Of a stretch of DNA of 64,000 bases, positions 1 through 14,485 are shown one piece after another (within the stretch, counting starts at the first letter, position 1; every line of letters begins with the position of its first letter). Position numbers and translations under genes: made by a program. The stretch comes from Chionis minor (taxonomy: Eukaryota > Chordata > Aves > Charadriiformes > Chionididae): contig VZSF01006981.1 of NCBI GenBank assembly GCA_013398295.1, positions 62,001-126,000 of the forward strand. Reading direction: 5' to 3'. The notes below the pieces were generated by a model. It was not told the DNA's origin. It saw only the letters and a program-made list of their open reading frames with translations, and searched no databases.

Positions 1-3000
1 TCACCTTTGGCCTAAAGTTTTTGTATTCCCAGAAATTAAACAAGCCCTCTTTTTTTGGAAGGTTACAAAACAGCTTTTGCCCCTTTGTAGGCCATAGAAC
101 AGCCCAGTTGAGGTACAAAGATTTCGACAGTTAGAAAGCAAGCCTTCAGCATCACAGCCTAGAAACATAGAGGGAATAATTCTATTGATGAAAGCGTTAA
201 GATTAGATAGCTCCAAGAAGAAACACCTGTGTTTTAGCAAACAGATATTCACACAACATATCAAAGTCTCTGCTTCTACGTAATTCCCCAAGCAACAAAG
301 TTTAACTCAATTACTTAAAGCAGCCTTATATTCTTTTATTTAAACGCATACTTCGCTTCAGCTGCAGTAAGGTATCAGTTTTGTAAACTAAGATAGACTG
401 TAAAATACTCTGAAGCAACATTCCCAATGGCTCTTCGTTCACCTGGAGCCTGACATTAACGATCTTTTCCTATCTGGAAGTCAGCAGAACCTTTAACAGG
501 CCTCAAAGCGTGAGCTGTAGCAGCATCCTCCCACCAGTGCAGAGCACAGCCACCCCAAGCCTCTTCAAGCCAAGAAGCTTTCCGAACAAACAAGTAGAGC
601 GGTCTTTTATCATTAGTTATTTCTAAACAAGCAGATTCTCCCTATCACAAGTAGATAGTACAATCAAGAGCTTACACATGATATGCCCAAAAAGCTCGTA
701 AACAGCTCATTAACAGTATTCTGCACCCTGGAGCTCACTTAGCTCAGAAGGGATGGAAGATTCATCTTAGGCCCTATTCAATTCCTATTAGATTTCACTT
801 GCCAGCAGAAATTGCAAAGTCCAGAGCATCAAGTTGGCTTTTTTGGGGGTTTTTTGGGTCAAGTTGGTTTGGTGTTTCGTGGTGTTTTTTTTTTTTTACT
901 AGACAGCCTAATATATCTGAAAGCTCCCAACCTGCCTATGGAAAAGACCACCATTGCCATGAATGAACCACTTTAGAGGGCGGAGAACTACAGTGTTGAC
1001 AGCTGTGAAGGAAACTTGATCCATCCAGAAGAGCTGGTTTGGTAACTTCATGCTTGAGTTAGAGCACACCCTTCCCTTCCAGAGATTCTGAACCAGTTAG
1101 TAATTCCCAGGACAGACACTGCACAAGTTAAGCACGTTAACTGTGGAACAAGTGCTACCACTCATCCCAGAAGCAAAATCTGCATATGCTAACCTGCCAC
1201 ATGCTCCCAGGCAGCCATCACAACCTTTTTGGTCCTCTATACTACCTTCTGGCTGCTAACCCTGTTACTCTGGCTAGTCAGTGTTTCGGGTAGCACTGGA
1301 GTACTTCAGAAGCCTTTCTAGAAGGTCTTAGCATCCTGGGCAGAAGGATCACATTCCACTTCCAAGAACTACTTTCAGAGCAGTTTCTCAAAACAATGGT
1401 GAGGACAAGAAGTTGCATTTCAGAGTCCAGTTTTCTGAAAACACTTCAGAAGCGTAGCAAGCTCTGTAAGTAGTTCATAAAATAAGTGTGCTGATAGCAC
1501 TGTCCAGTCAGGCCAGGAGTTCATGAAATTCAGAACACAATGATCTACTCCTTATTTCCCCCTCCCTTTCCTCACCTGCTCCTTGAAACCCAGAATTCAA
1601 GTGGTTTTGTCCTAAAGCCCAGCCTAAGGACCACAAACTGCTCTAGGTTCTCGCAATAGTCCCAGCAGATCATGTATAGGAATGGATGAGGACTAACTTT
1701 GGAAGATATGGCATTCACAGAACGACCATCCCTACACCAACGTGGTTCTAGCCAACAGGACAGTAACTTGGACTCGCAAAGCTCATGGCAGCCTCCCTAT
1801 ACAGTTCTCCATGACAACATACTCAGTACTGCTAGAGGCAACCAAAGCAACGGACTTTTATTGGTTTCAGGTTTTTTGGTTGTTTTTTTTTTGTAGTGTT
1901 TAACAATTTGAGAAGTCCAGCTCCACTCCAGATATGGGGTAACAGACACAGCACCCCATACATTCCCAGTCATATAATGATTGTTTTAGAGGCACGGCTG
2001 GTGGCTCCTTGCACTGCATGGACAACCACCAGGTAACGCTGCCTCCTGCCACAGTACTAAAGACAGGTTGAGGTTGCCAGATTCATCCAACTCACTCCTG
2101 GGGTCGGTCTCAATGCTGGTAGAAACCCCCACATGCACAGAAGATGGAACCTCAGGCTTTTAGTACATACAGAAAAGCTCTCATCTGTCAAAGCGCACAG
2201 CACTAGAGGTTGCAGCATAGTGTTGCAGGCCCAGAAAGCCATAGCTATGTTGTTCTTTTTTCCAAATGTTCGTACGACCTTGAAGCCTCTGTACTACTGA
2301 ACTAACATCCTCCAGACTACAGCCATATCTACCTTTCTAGCTGGAGCTGATGCAAAAAGATCATCAACTGGACTTGCCCCTGAAGTCTACCATCCATTCA
2401 GGCCTCTCAAGGCCATTTGCTAATTGCTCCCTACTCCATTTTGGCTTCTTCCAACCTGAACCATTCAATTACAGCAAGTGAGCTAACACACAGTTCTGGC
2501 TGTGCATAATCACTTCCTAACCCAGGTCAAACAGGCTAAGAGATACAAGAGAAGCAATACTGTACAGCAACACACAGCAGCAGACAGACTTGAATGAAGG
2601 CAAATATGGCCAAGAGACGATACTACCACTCGGTTTCCCTATAAACTCTTCACTCTGTTCAGCAACAACTACAGCAGGACTACTAATGACACTCATCAGC
2701 TAAGTATCCAGAACAAGCAGTATTTGTTGAAATGCTAAGCCAGATTTTGAGAACAGTAGCTTCTTGTGTATGTACAGACAATATTTCAACTGAACAAACT
2801 CAAGTAAATAACCTATTTCTTAAAGTATGAGGTGAAACAAAAAGCTAATTCCTGCTTCCCCCAAGTACACAGCCAGCAGCTGATGACCTCTTTGTCCTGC
2901 AGTGTAAGAACCTGGGAGTGAGAACAGCCGGCTCAACCTGCATGCTATGGAAATGAGAGACAGACTGCTTTAAATGCGAGTTCCTCCCTTTAAGCACATT

Positions 3001-6000
3001 AATTGAAATAAAGTGCCAACATAGTTACCTTTAAGTTTCAACCCAAATACAGCTTGAGCTTATTAAACACATCATTCACATTCTTGCATGACAAAAAAAG
3101 CACAGACTAATTGCTAAACTCAGCTGGTTTTAGATACAGTATTTGATCAACAAGCACCAAATGACAAGTATGGCTTCTCTGGACAGTAAGTTGGACAGAC
3201 AACTGCACGCAGAGGCAGCACAACATTAAAATAAATTTAAATGTCACTTGTGTTTCAGTGACTTAAGACTTGGATTATGAGCAAAGTCTAGAGAAGTCGC
3301 TTTCATTAGCATAGCATTGTAAAAATCTCCATAACATAGGAGCATCCTTCCATTTGCTGTTGCAAAAGACTTCACTCTGTCTATCTTCAAGCTGGAACTC
3401 TTAGTATCATGTTTATACAGAAACCTGCACTTTACTAGAAGTCCAACTCTGAATCAAAGCTTCCAGTACCCCTAGATACCATTCAGCATGACTGAATTCT
3501 CTTTCCTGGTGCTCTACAGACACTATACATCCATGTCTACCCAACAGCTATGTAAGTCTCCCTTGCACAGTTCAATACAAGTGCACAATAGGTTCCCACA
3601 CACACCTGAAGGGTAAAGCAAGATGAAGTGGGCTACACTAACCTCAAACCATCTGCCTTGAAGTCTTGTTCTGCCTCCACGGCCTGAGGGAGTTCACAGC
3701 TTGAATCAAAAGCTTAAAATAAGTAATCATGAGGAAAACTGCTCCACCTCATTTGAATGTAAAACATTCTCTCAAAGTTCACCTAGGAAATTTTCCGTAG
3801 AGAGAAAGGAGACAAACTGTTTTAATGTTTCTTGTTTTGGCGTAGTGAACTGAGGAAAGTGTAGGCATGTGTGAACTGAGTTCCAGAGCACAGAAAAAAA
3901 AATAAATAGGTTAACCTTCAAACCTTATTTGGACAAGGTAAAAAATCTGGCACATTGACTTAAAAAAAAAAAAAATCACTGAAGTCACAAAGTTGTCCTC
4001 CCCCCTTTCTGAAGCAGTTCTACTCTATGCAATAAATTCACACCAACATGCAGATGAGAGCTATGGGGCTGCCACAAACCTTAATGCATCACTGCTTTCC
4101 TATTGCTGACTAGCAAATACTGCCAAGTAGTTCATTTTAAGGCCAGAAATAATTAAATGTTTTGAATATTTCAGCTATAAATAGGACTGATGAGCTAAGT
4201 TCCATAGACTTGTTTGGATATCCAATAAGACTGACAGAGGAGTAGGGGAGGGGGGGAAGACGCATTTAACTCTATCTCTTCCTTCAGGGCAATGGGAAGG
4301 GACATATCTAGAACTGTTACATAAACTGTGAGCAGAAACAAGAAGTACCTGAAGCTACAATCCTGCCAGGGAAGGGGAAAAAGAAGATATTCTGATGACC
4401 TAGATACTTATGAAGCGTCATAACTAAGCAAACAATAGGCCTGTCTACTCCTAAGCTCTTTAAATTGCTTCTCTGTTGAATGGTCTGCATGTATGCAGGG
4501 GCAGAGGGCTCTCCCATTTAGCCATGGAAAATACTGGTGTGATAGCATTTTGCATTCTCCATTTAAGGGGACAGAAAAGCTAGAGGGAAACTTCATTCTA
4601 ATGAAGAGGTGCAGCAAAAAAGTCAACCCTCAAATTCAGCTATTTTCAGCAAATGCACACAAGTAAGAGAATAGCAATAAGCAGAGACTAAGATAGAAGC
4701 AGCACAAACCCTGACACAATCTAGTGAGTAGCAAGTGAGGTTTTTTTATATATATATAAAAGGATTGCTTTTCTGAAAGCACATCATGAACTTAGTAAGA
4801 AAGATGCTTCTCCGTAGCTACAAGGAAAAACTTGAAGGCTAGGGATAGTGACAAAGCATGCTTCTCATCCTTCCACTCTGCCTAAAAACCACAGCTATTA
4901 TTAGCACACTCACTGAAGGACCTAACAGGATCTCTACCCACAGTAAGGTTTACCAGTACTTTTCCAGCCCCCTCAAAGAATGCTGCTTTAGAATACTAAG
5001 GCAGATGAAAGCACCAAAAGGCCTCTTCCTCGCCTTTTCTCCCCTTTCTTACCCATCCCTCAGGTTCTCGAGGAAGGGAACAAGAATACACCAGATCCGA
5101 CAATGCTCCAGTTCACCACGGACTCTGGAAACGGCAAACGAAAGTTCTGCATGAACGCTGCAGGCTAACTGGATCCTTGCAGGCCACACAGATTTCAACT
5201 AGGCAGACTTCTACTTGTATTTCAGAGGGATTTTATTTAAGGTTGTTGCTTACGCAAGACAACTGAGTCAGTATTTTCTAATTGGTTTTGGCCATAACTA
5301 CATTTTATGTATTTTGTATGTATTCCTCGTGCCAGCAGCTGATAATCTAAGCAATGATCAGCCAACCTAAATCAAGATTTTGAGAAGGATAGAGAGAAAA
5401 GAATAAGGTGAGAAACATCACCTACAGTTATGCCATGTTTGATCTGTAGGTTAGCAGCCAGGATAGGTTCAGTCCCCCAGCTGCACCTGCACTGTGGCCA
5501 CCAAGGAGCCCAGCAGCAAGCAAAGCAAGTGCTCACTTCTGCTGCCCGGGGAAGTACACCAAAGGGCGGTTTTCATACTCATTTCCAGGACAAACAAGCT
5601 GTCAGTCAGGAACGCAAAGTAGTTTAAGGAAACAGAGCAAGCCAAAGAGGCTTTAATTTCTCCTTTTTGATCAAACCATGCATCTAATAAACTGAAACTT
5701 CTAATCAAAAGTGAGCTTTTAACTCAACCTCCAGTTAAACTGGCAACACTCAGGCTTCCCACCTCCCTTGACGTTCCTGCAGCTGAGAGAGCCTCCAAGC
5801 TTTTCCAGCACTGAACTCCAGAATTCAGTTTTAATAAAAAGCTCTACATTTCATTTCAAAAAAAATAAAGAGCAGTACAGGGAGAGACTGGGTTTACCTT
5901 AGGAAACCGCCTTCTCTAGCTCACCTAGGTAGCCAAACTGACACAGTAACTACCTTCGGACACCTTCACGGAGTATTTCAATTCATCCTCCCTCTCCCTT

Positions 6001-9000
6001 CCCAACTGTTCTTAACCTGGTAGCATCCCTACCACACCCTCCAGATGAAAGGAAGGAAACACAACATGCACCAACACAATTAATGCCCAGATCAACAAAG
6101 TGAACCGAAACAGGAAAAAAGCCTCATGCAAGTCACATTTAGGGAGAACCGAAACCAAAATAAAGAAATTGCATTTTGCATGTATTTTACTTTATCTTCA
6201 CTAGAGGAAGAGATTTTTTTCACACAGCTACAACCAAGGTAGTTTTCATCACAGTCCCTGCTGCTAAGCACGTAAAGAAAGAGGCCTGGGCTGCCATATC
6301 GCTTTCCTGCAATTAACCCATAATAATTGATAAAGCACCTAACCACGTCCATATGCTTCACAGAGCCCCACACGTACTCTCCACAGCTCCCAAGGCTCTG
6401 CTAGACATAATTGCTGTTGCTGCATAAAAGTCCCGTGCTAAGCCATCAGCTCAAAGTACATTTACTGTGCCAACAGGACAGTGCCTGTAACTGCTACCTC
6501 CTCCTCCTCTCTCCCCTGTTGCCTCCTCAAGCCTGTTCCGGTAGCCCAGTCTTAACCAACCCACTCACACAAGGGCTCTCCCACTCTTCCCCATTTCCAG
6601 CTCCATGCAGTACCACACGCTGCCTTTCCTGCTAATTTTGCCACACATCCAACACTGCAGAGATTCAAGTCAGCTGAACAAACCAAACCAGCAGAACAAG
6701 CAATCCAACACGAACAGTCTTCCGCAGACTGCATGAGTCCAACAAGCATTTCAGCGGAAGACAAACAAGAAGTAGAGCTATGCAGCTACGGAGCTTCATC
6801 GGCAGGGCACGGGGTGGGTTCAGCTGTACTGTTGGAACAGGTCCAGCCACCAACTTATCTTGAACAAACACAAAGTGACATGCAGCGCAATCTACAGCCT
6901 CTGAAACAGCTGCACCAGCACAACTGAGGGGGAGGCACAAACTGCTTCACTGGGCACCGGTGCCAAACGAGAAGTTCAGCTTTGTGACTACAACCTAGTT
7001 AAGCTGGAAAACTTCTCCAGACTCTCCGAACTCACAAGTACAGTTAAGAAACACGTTCATGTGGAGACTGACTTAGTGATATGTGATAACACCGCAAAGA
7101 TGGGCAGACAACTGGGCTGTAACTGGATCGGACTACGCATTGCCAAGGATTTGTCGAGATCTGAAGGACTTCAGATTTAGGCGGGGCTAGCCAACACATT
7201 TGTTAACCTTCACTTAACAAGAAGGTTTCCTTCCTTTGCAAATAGGGGCTAACACTAGTTTCAGTTTTGTCAAAAACATAGGTTAGGATGTGTAACCAGT
7301 AGGAAGATCTTGAGCTTGACTGGCATAGTCCTTCCCACACTACAGGAGCATTCCCTTGAACATTCCTACTGCACATACTCTACCTGCCAAGAGCTGTCTC
7401 TACTAAAGTGCAGATTAGAAGAATTTTGATCTGAAAAATCAGTTGTCACAACGATGTTGTAAAACACTGCACTTTAGTAGCTCAGTTCCACGCAACAAGC
7501 ACTTTTGTATCAGTTCAAAGGGCTCAAGACTTACCTAAGCTTCTTTAACATCATCCACAACGCTTGTTACCGCTGAAACCTCAGCCACTTCTAGCAGAAC
7601 AAAAGTCAACTACAGAAACATTTTTGTTTTTTAAACAGCATCTTCCTGGGACAGCAAACACCCTTGTTACGTGTATGCTAACGGCTGCCGGCCAGTCAAG
7701 CCTAGTGGGGAAAAAGAAGAGTAATCCCAGAGGTAAGGCAAGCCACACCATCCTCCTGAAAGGAACAAACACAGAAGGAGCTGGTTACTACTTCTCAAGG
7801 CCAAGTTCTTGGACTAGTCTGAATACATCTAGCCAATCTCACTGCTTTTCTACAGGACAGCACACCGTGACATGTGTTCAGACTACAAACGGTTTAACAT
7901 GCATCTTTCATTCAGGTGGAGAAGGAAGGAAATACAACCGTCTGAAGACTGTACACTTAGCATCCCCCTCCAACTAACAGTTTAGTCTTCATAGATCGTA
8001 TTTATTATCCTCATTCTGCGGATCCATGAAAACTTTCCTTCCAGCATACAGAGCACAAACAGCTGGGAGAGAAGTCTAGGTTTAGAAGATGAAGCCAAAC
8101 AGCGACAGATATCAGTGTGCAGCTCTTTAAAGCTCACAAAAGCTTAACCTAGTCGGTTCTAATGCACTAAAGAAATAAGTAGTCAACAACAGTTTAGACT
8201 ATGGAACAACTCAGTTTGATATTTGATTAATGAAACTGTGACATGTCTGCAACTCAAAGCATTTGGACTGAGACTCTAAGAATAACATTCAGTCTATCAC
8301 AAACCAACTTCCAACTTCTTTAAAAGCACCAGATTGCATTTTAAGGGTCTTCTCAAACAAGCAGGATTCCTAGTAGCATCTGAAGGTTCCGCAAGATTTA
8401 ACTGCATCTGCTATCTAAATGCTCATAGTGCACAGTGTGTTAATTTTTTCATTGAAAAAACCAAGCTTAATAGGAGCATTAAGAAATGCAACTTCTGCCG
8501 CCACCACTATTTTATTTTGAAAGACTTTTTGCCTTTTAAATGTCAGAGCGTAACATGTGATAAGTTTTCAGTAGCTACTTTTTTCTACCATACTGTTAGC
8601 TCTAGAAAATACCCCAGTTCTGTGCCCCAATCTCCAAAAGCATTACTTACTGCACTCTTCTAAACAATTTCTGTATTAAGAAGTCTGACACACTAGCATT
8701 TAGAAAGATTTCCTTTTAAGTATTTTGTACTGCATTCCCTCCCTCCTCCAAGCTTAAGACTTTGTTGCTTGGAAGATAAGTGATAACTGCCTTGAGGGAA
8801 GCTTTAAGGCCGTGTTTAGAATCACACTGCTGTCATTAACAAAAACAATTCCTTCGTATTAGTTCAGAATTACAAAGTATTTAAGAAACTATTTCCCTTA
8901 AAAGGAATACGACTTCTTGTTTTAAGAAAGTGATTTGGTTATATCAAGAACCTTAATTTTCTGCAACAGTCATTTTCACCACTATTCTTTGTCTAAGCCA

Positions 9001-12000
9001 TGTATTGCAGGAAGCCAGACTTCTGCCTCCTTGCCTAACAGTTCAGGTACTTCAGGTGAGCGTTCCTCCCCTGAGACCAGTACTGTGATGACTCTCACAG
9101 TAGGCAGATTGACAGATGGTACCTTTCATTTTCCAATTGTTTAAGGTTCCCCAAGTAGATCGCACTACACAGACCAAGACAAATGAACAGCCACCAGACC
9201 CTTTCTTACATTTATCTGAGGAGCTGAAAACACAGAAAGGGTCGAGGAGGAGAGTAAGACACAGCATGCAAATTTGCAGGCATCATAGGATTGAGCTTAC
9301 AGAAACAGTTAAAATAACTGCACTTAATTCTTCCACTCAGCAGTACCACCCTGTTTGAGAAGATAAGAGGCGAGAACAACTTTTCCAAGTACACTAAACA
9401 TACAAGAAGTAGTCCTAACACATCAGTACAAGCAGTTGACATATGTTCTCCAAGAGGTTTCTATAATGTTCAATCCAAGTTAAATAATAATAAAAAAAAA
9501 GCATTGTTGCCCTGGAATCATTACACAACACACTGTTCAAAAGACACAAAATATTTTACTAAGACCAGTAAGAACTCGTAAATTCAACATGACTATCTCT
9601 AGGGTGACGATAAAAAAAGAAGTATTACAATTTGACACTAAATACAGACTGAAACCTGATTCTGATCTCACCTGAGCAACAACTGCATAAGAGCAAATTC
9701 AGTTCTACTCTCAAATACCAATTTACTGGAAGTTACATTCTACACTTCATATCTGTAATCCGTACAGCATTTTATTAGTTCAATTCTTCAATGCTGCTGC
9801 CTTCCAGGTTTTAGCTGCTATTCCAGTCTTTTAAGAGAAACCTGTCAAGACCTGCAGTAGCACACAAACCCCACCTTTCCACACAGAAATCACTGGTATG
9901 TACAGCTGAAAATGCAATCAGTCATTTGCTCATTGTCTGAACTGAAAAAAAAAAGAGCTGGAAATACATCTAGAAGAAGGAAAAAAAAGTATTAGATGAG
10001 ACACCTCCTCTCCTAGCAAAAGCATATCAAAATATCCCTCGTACCATACATAAGCCGTAAATAGAGGCCCAGTAACCGAGCCGTAAGCCAAGTACTTTCC
10101 CAAAAGGCACTTCGTGCAGTCCTACAGCTTTGACAGTTCTCTTATCTATTCCTCCAGGATACAGAAGAGCAGGGTGATTCTTTTAGAAGCAGCCAGTCTT
10201 TCACAAATAATTTCCACAGAGGCCTAAATGGACTTCTCTTTCACCTTATATTTTATTTCCTATTAGCGCTGTTCACGAGCTCATCAAGCTGGCATCAAAC
10301 AGGAATTCCAGCACGCAGCTTACCTGTGTTCACTGGGGTAACTTTTGCCAGACTGCCTTGGATGCTGTACGGGCCAAAAATGCCATCTTTGCTGTCAAAC
10401 ATTCTGCTTTAAGCCTTTCCAACCTTAAAAAGGAGCCACCTAGTAACGATTATAAAGTTAGCATAGCTATTTTTTTCTGTTTACTTAATGGGAAAGGGAG
10501 AAGATCCTGTTTAGCTTCACAGATCATACTGAGCACAAAGATCTACTATTCTCATGCTAGAATGAGATACAAACTAGTCTCATTACCTCAAGGAGTAACA
10601 TCCCCACGGAGCAGCTGGAATTCTCAGTGACAGACTCCAGGCAAACTAACTAGGTAGCTTTAGGATATGTAAATGCACGAACAGCCTGCTATGGAGGTAA
10701 TTCATTAAGTGAATTTACCAGCTATGGCGCTATAATGGCATATGTCTGCTCCCTCCCAAATGCAAAGGGGGATGGTAAGCTCCTTGCTTTGCTACAGTGA
10801 GAACTCCAGTTAAACACCAACAGGTAGTTGCTTGCCTAGCATTAATTTATACCCTAGACCACCTCCCAGTAACTCATTTGTACAGTCACAGAATACAATG
10901 GATGTTACTTCCAAGCCTTATAACATAAATTCAGTCAAAGAAGAATTAACAGTGGGGGAAGAAAGACAGACCTTCAAATTCCTGAGATTTCATTCCAGGT
11001 TTCTTAAGTGAGCAGAGGATCAACTTGCAAATTTAAATGCCTTCCAAGTTCCTCTAACTTTTATGCTGAATGTGTTTCAAAAAGCACGCTTTGCAAGCTA
11101 AAGCTTGTGTAAATCAACTCCCTACACAGCACTATGACCTCAAAATCAGCTACAAGAGGAAATAATGGTCTTCATGTCAAGAACAACCTCCCAAAAACAA
11201 AGAAAGCTACTTCCATTTTTCCTCCAGGACAACTCAAGAAGTTCAGGTTGCTGAAAATGTTTTGAAAAAGAGACCTAATCATTCTCCAGTAAGAGTAAAG
11301 TCCTAAGAATCCATGCATGTAAGTACTTCTGAAAGCTTCCAGTTGTTTGCAAACATAACAGGCTTGCCTATCAGAAGCTTAAAAAATATTTTTGTGCCTT
11401 GTTCACCTCAGACAGTTGAGATTAAAGACAAAACCTTAAAATACGATCAGTACAGTAAGTCTGAGAAGTTAATGCAAGATTTAGCAAAAAAAGTTGGAAA
11501 ACTGCACTCAAACTGGCAGCTTGCAGAACAGAGCAGATTGTAGGCACAGCATGCAGCGAACAGTAAAAACAAGGAAACAATTCAGTCTGATTTAAAGTTT
11601 AAAACTTCCCATTCAAAGACTGCCATGCCAGGATATCAAAAATCATCTCCAGGACAGGGCCTGTTTATGACTGCAGTGCAGTAGCAAAAGCAACTTCAAA
11701 ATTCACCTTACATAGAAAAGTTAGATTTAATGAAACTTGGCAGTTATCCTTATGAATGTTCTTGGAACAGTTAGCAACTCTTACAGCCTGCGCTAAGATG
11801 TGCAACAGTATACCAACAACAGGCACAAAAGTTAAAACTAGTTTTATCACAGTGCTGAAGTGAAACCTGTGATCCAGCTTGGGCTGGAGACTACCACTGC
11901 TGCAGTTCACCACCAAAACAAGAACACAGAATTTAATTTACCTGCATTTCTGCCTGCTTATTAGGTCTGGTTTTGCAGTTGGGCAGAACTCAAATTCAGA

Positions 12001-13319
12001 GAGGATGCGAGACTGCCATCAGGAGATAAAAATCCCTAGCCCTTCTGCCTTCCAACGGACTCGCTCTTATCCAGCCTAGCCAGCTCGAGGTAGTGTCCCT
12101 ATTCTTATCAGGACAAGAAGAGAAAACAATCCCCCCATCTATCCCAGGATCTTGCTCCAGTCAGTGGTACTTTATAGGCAGTAAGCAAACATTAATCACT
12201 CATGTTTAACCAAAACACGGGGACTGCAGTTGGCACAAGGCACCCGAGAAGTATCACCATTCCTGCAAGACCTGGCTCAAGCATTCCTGTCCGTCCAACA
12301 CAAACAAGAGCTGCTTGGTCTCGTAAACCAGGAGACACTGTCGTATTTAAAGGAATGCTTTTATGACAGTTCAAGTAAAACTGTTCTGTGCCAGAAGTAT
12401 TTCACAAATGCCTTTAAGTTGCAGGCAGGTGAACATGAAAAGGAAAGAGTACAGCGTTCCTCGACCCCACACCCCGCTTTCAAAGGAATTCTAGCTGAAA
12501 CACTGCAGAGCTATTGCTATTGTTTGAGGAGGAACTGTAGCATCATTAGTGACTTCAGGGTAAGCTGGAGCATAACAGCTGTTAAGTAACACGTGGTAAT
12601 GGTACAGGAGGAGTTATAGGTCTCTCCTATTACATTTATCTTCTTGTAACTATTCTAATCTACCACTCTGCTTTATTTCATTGTACAGAAAGCTCTTTTG
12701 CAGGCAGGCACAGATCATCCGGAGCTGTACACGCAGACCCTATCAGTTGAGTTGTTCCATGCCTAAAGTACACAAGCAACTTAACAGTGACATGCACGTG
12801 TTTCCACCACTAATGATGACACAGCTACCCTTAAAGGCCATTTATTACAGGTGTGCTGGCATTTTTATGCCCCTGAGAAAGTTACGCAATAATCTCATGC
12901 TTTAAACTCCACAGTGGCAAAAACACAGAGAACCATGAAAGAATATTCAGCAGTGGGGGGTGGAGGGGGAGCCAGTACCCAAGCAGTTAAGCAATATCTT
13001 ATCTTCAGTTTTAATTTCTGAACTCTTGAATTATTAAAATTGCAACACTGCAAAACACAATCAGACACTTCCACATGCTCAGAAGCACTGCCTTTTCCTC
13101 CCTGTTAAAAATTAAGTCAGTGGAGTTGTCACTCCGCACACCTGCCAGTCTATAGCGTGGTTAGATTTCCTTGTCTCTAGCTGGCTTGAAAACGCAGCAA
13201 TTGAAACCATCAGCGGCACACGGCATCTGCTAGGATTTCGTCTAACCGTGCCCAGTCCCATCGCTCTGCTTCCAAATTGAGAGTTATACAACAAAGATGT
13301 TAAAATAGTTCAGTGTTGT
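1..13319. other. Non-coding stretch, possibly the first intron of a minus-strand gene
   Basis: About 13 kb of moderately AT-rich DNA. I see no exon, RNA gene or clear transposable element. It holds T/G-rich low-complexity tracts (840-897, 1864-1894), short A tracts and a TATAAATAGG string at 4176-4185. All open frames here are short and show no recognisable protein. If the CpG island drives a leftward gene such as ATL2, this would be its intron 1, which is inference from gene order. Confidence 0.5.
840..897. repeat. T/G low-complexity tract
   Basis: Runs of T separated by short G runs (TTTTTTGGGGGTTTTTTGGG and similar, ending in a long T run). It is the complement type of the A/C tracts elsewhere in the window. 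Confidence 0.85.
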
Positions 13320-13951
13320 AGCGCAGCGCTAAAACCCTCACGCGACTCGACTCAGCGTTCAAGTCAGCACAGCCCTCGCAACCCCCACCCCCCCCCGGGG
13401 CACGGCTGAGAAAGGGTTAGGAGTTCTCAGTTTTTAAGCCGTTCTTGAGAAATAACCGTATTAAAAATAAAAAATAAACCACCCCCACATTCTGCGCAGA
13501 CTCCAGCACAGCCGCGGCTCAACACCAAGCCCGAGACATGTCCCATCGCCACCAGAGGATACGTTACAAGCAGGAACAGCGCTGGCGGCGGAGCGCACCG
13601 GGGCCATGTGGGGGACGGGCCAAGGCGGATCAGCTGCCTCCTTCCCCACGCTCTCCCCCCCGGCGCTGCTCCGGAGAACCGGGCTCCAGCCCCGGGGGCG
13701 GCCCGCCACCGGCCCCGGCCGCGTTCCGGCCCGCACTCCGCGCTGCTCACACGGCGCCCACAGGGGCGGGCAGGGAATAAGGTCACCGACCGCAGCCGCT
13801 CCGGTGCGGGCTGCCGGCCGCGCAGCGGGAGGCCCCGGCCGCGCAGGGGGAGCGGGGTGACTCCGCGAGGGAGGGAGGGAGCGAGCGGCGGGGCCCCGCG
13901 CCGACTCCCCCCGCCGCCCCTCCAGGCCGGACGTCGGGGGGCTGCCGGCCG

Positions 13952-14387
13952 NNNNNNNNNNNNNNNNNNNNNNNNNNNNNNNNNNNNNNNNNNNNNNNNN
14001 NNNNNNNNNNNNNNNNNNNNNNNNNNNNNNNNNNNNNNNNNNNNNNNNNNNNNNNNNNNNNNNNNNNNNNNNNNNNNNNNNNNNNNNNNNNNNNNNNNNN
14101 NNNNNNNNNNNNNNNNNNNNNNNNNNNNNNNNNNNNNNNNNNNNNNNNNNNNNNNNNNNNNNNNNNNNNNNNNNNNNNNNNNNNNNNNNNNNNNNNNNNN
14201 NNNNNNNNNNNNNNNNNNNNNNNNNNNNNNNNNNNNNNNNNNNNNNNNNNNNNNNNNNNNNNNNNNNNNNNNNNNNNNNNNNNNNNNNNNNNNNNNNNNN
14301 NNNNNNNNNNNNNNNNNNNNNNNNNNNNNNNNNNNNNNNNNNNNNNNNNNNNNNNNNNNNNNNNNNNNNNNNNNNNNNNNNNNNNNN
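13952..14387. other. Assembly gap (436 N)
   Basis: A run of unknown bases inside the CpG island. GC-rich first exons are often lost in assemblies, so any transcription start and first exon here may be within the gap. Confidence 1.
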
Positions 14388-14442
14388 TGACCTTCCTGCT
14401 TCCTTTTAAAAGGCCAACTGTAAATGCCGGCTGCCTCTCCCG

Positions 14443-14454
14443 AAACACGTGTTT
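14443..14454. promoter_or_regulatory. Palindromic E-box (CACGTG core)
   Basis: Perfect 12-bp palindrome AAACACGTGTTT about 55 bp from the edge of the gap. CACGTG is the USF/MYC-type E-box. A second 12-bp palindrome, CCTTTTAAAAGG, is at 14402-14413. Regulatory use is inferred only from position beside the CpG island. Confidence 0.35.
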
Positions 14455-14485
14455 TCGGTCTGTGAGGTTTCCTATTGCTGAAGGT

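Larger units (their letters stand above)
13320..14460. promoter_or_regulatory. CpG-island promoter, interrupted by an assembly gap
   Basis: Base composition rises sharply from about 13320, with dense CG dinucleotides from about 13500 to the gap at 13952. GC-box elements are visible, for example GGGGCGGGC near 13763 and GGGGGCGGC near 13690. No TATA box or recognisable coding sequence is seen; long frames across the island exist only because the Ns are read through. In vertebrates ATL2 lies 3' of HNRNPLL in the same orientation, so this may be the ATL2 promoter with exon 1 hidden in the gap. That assignment rests on gene order alone. Confidence 0.6.
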
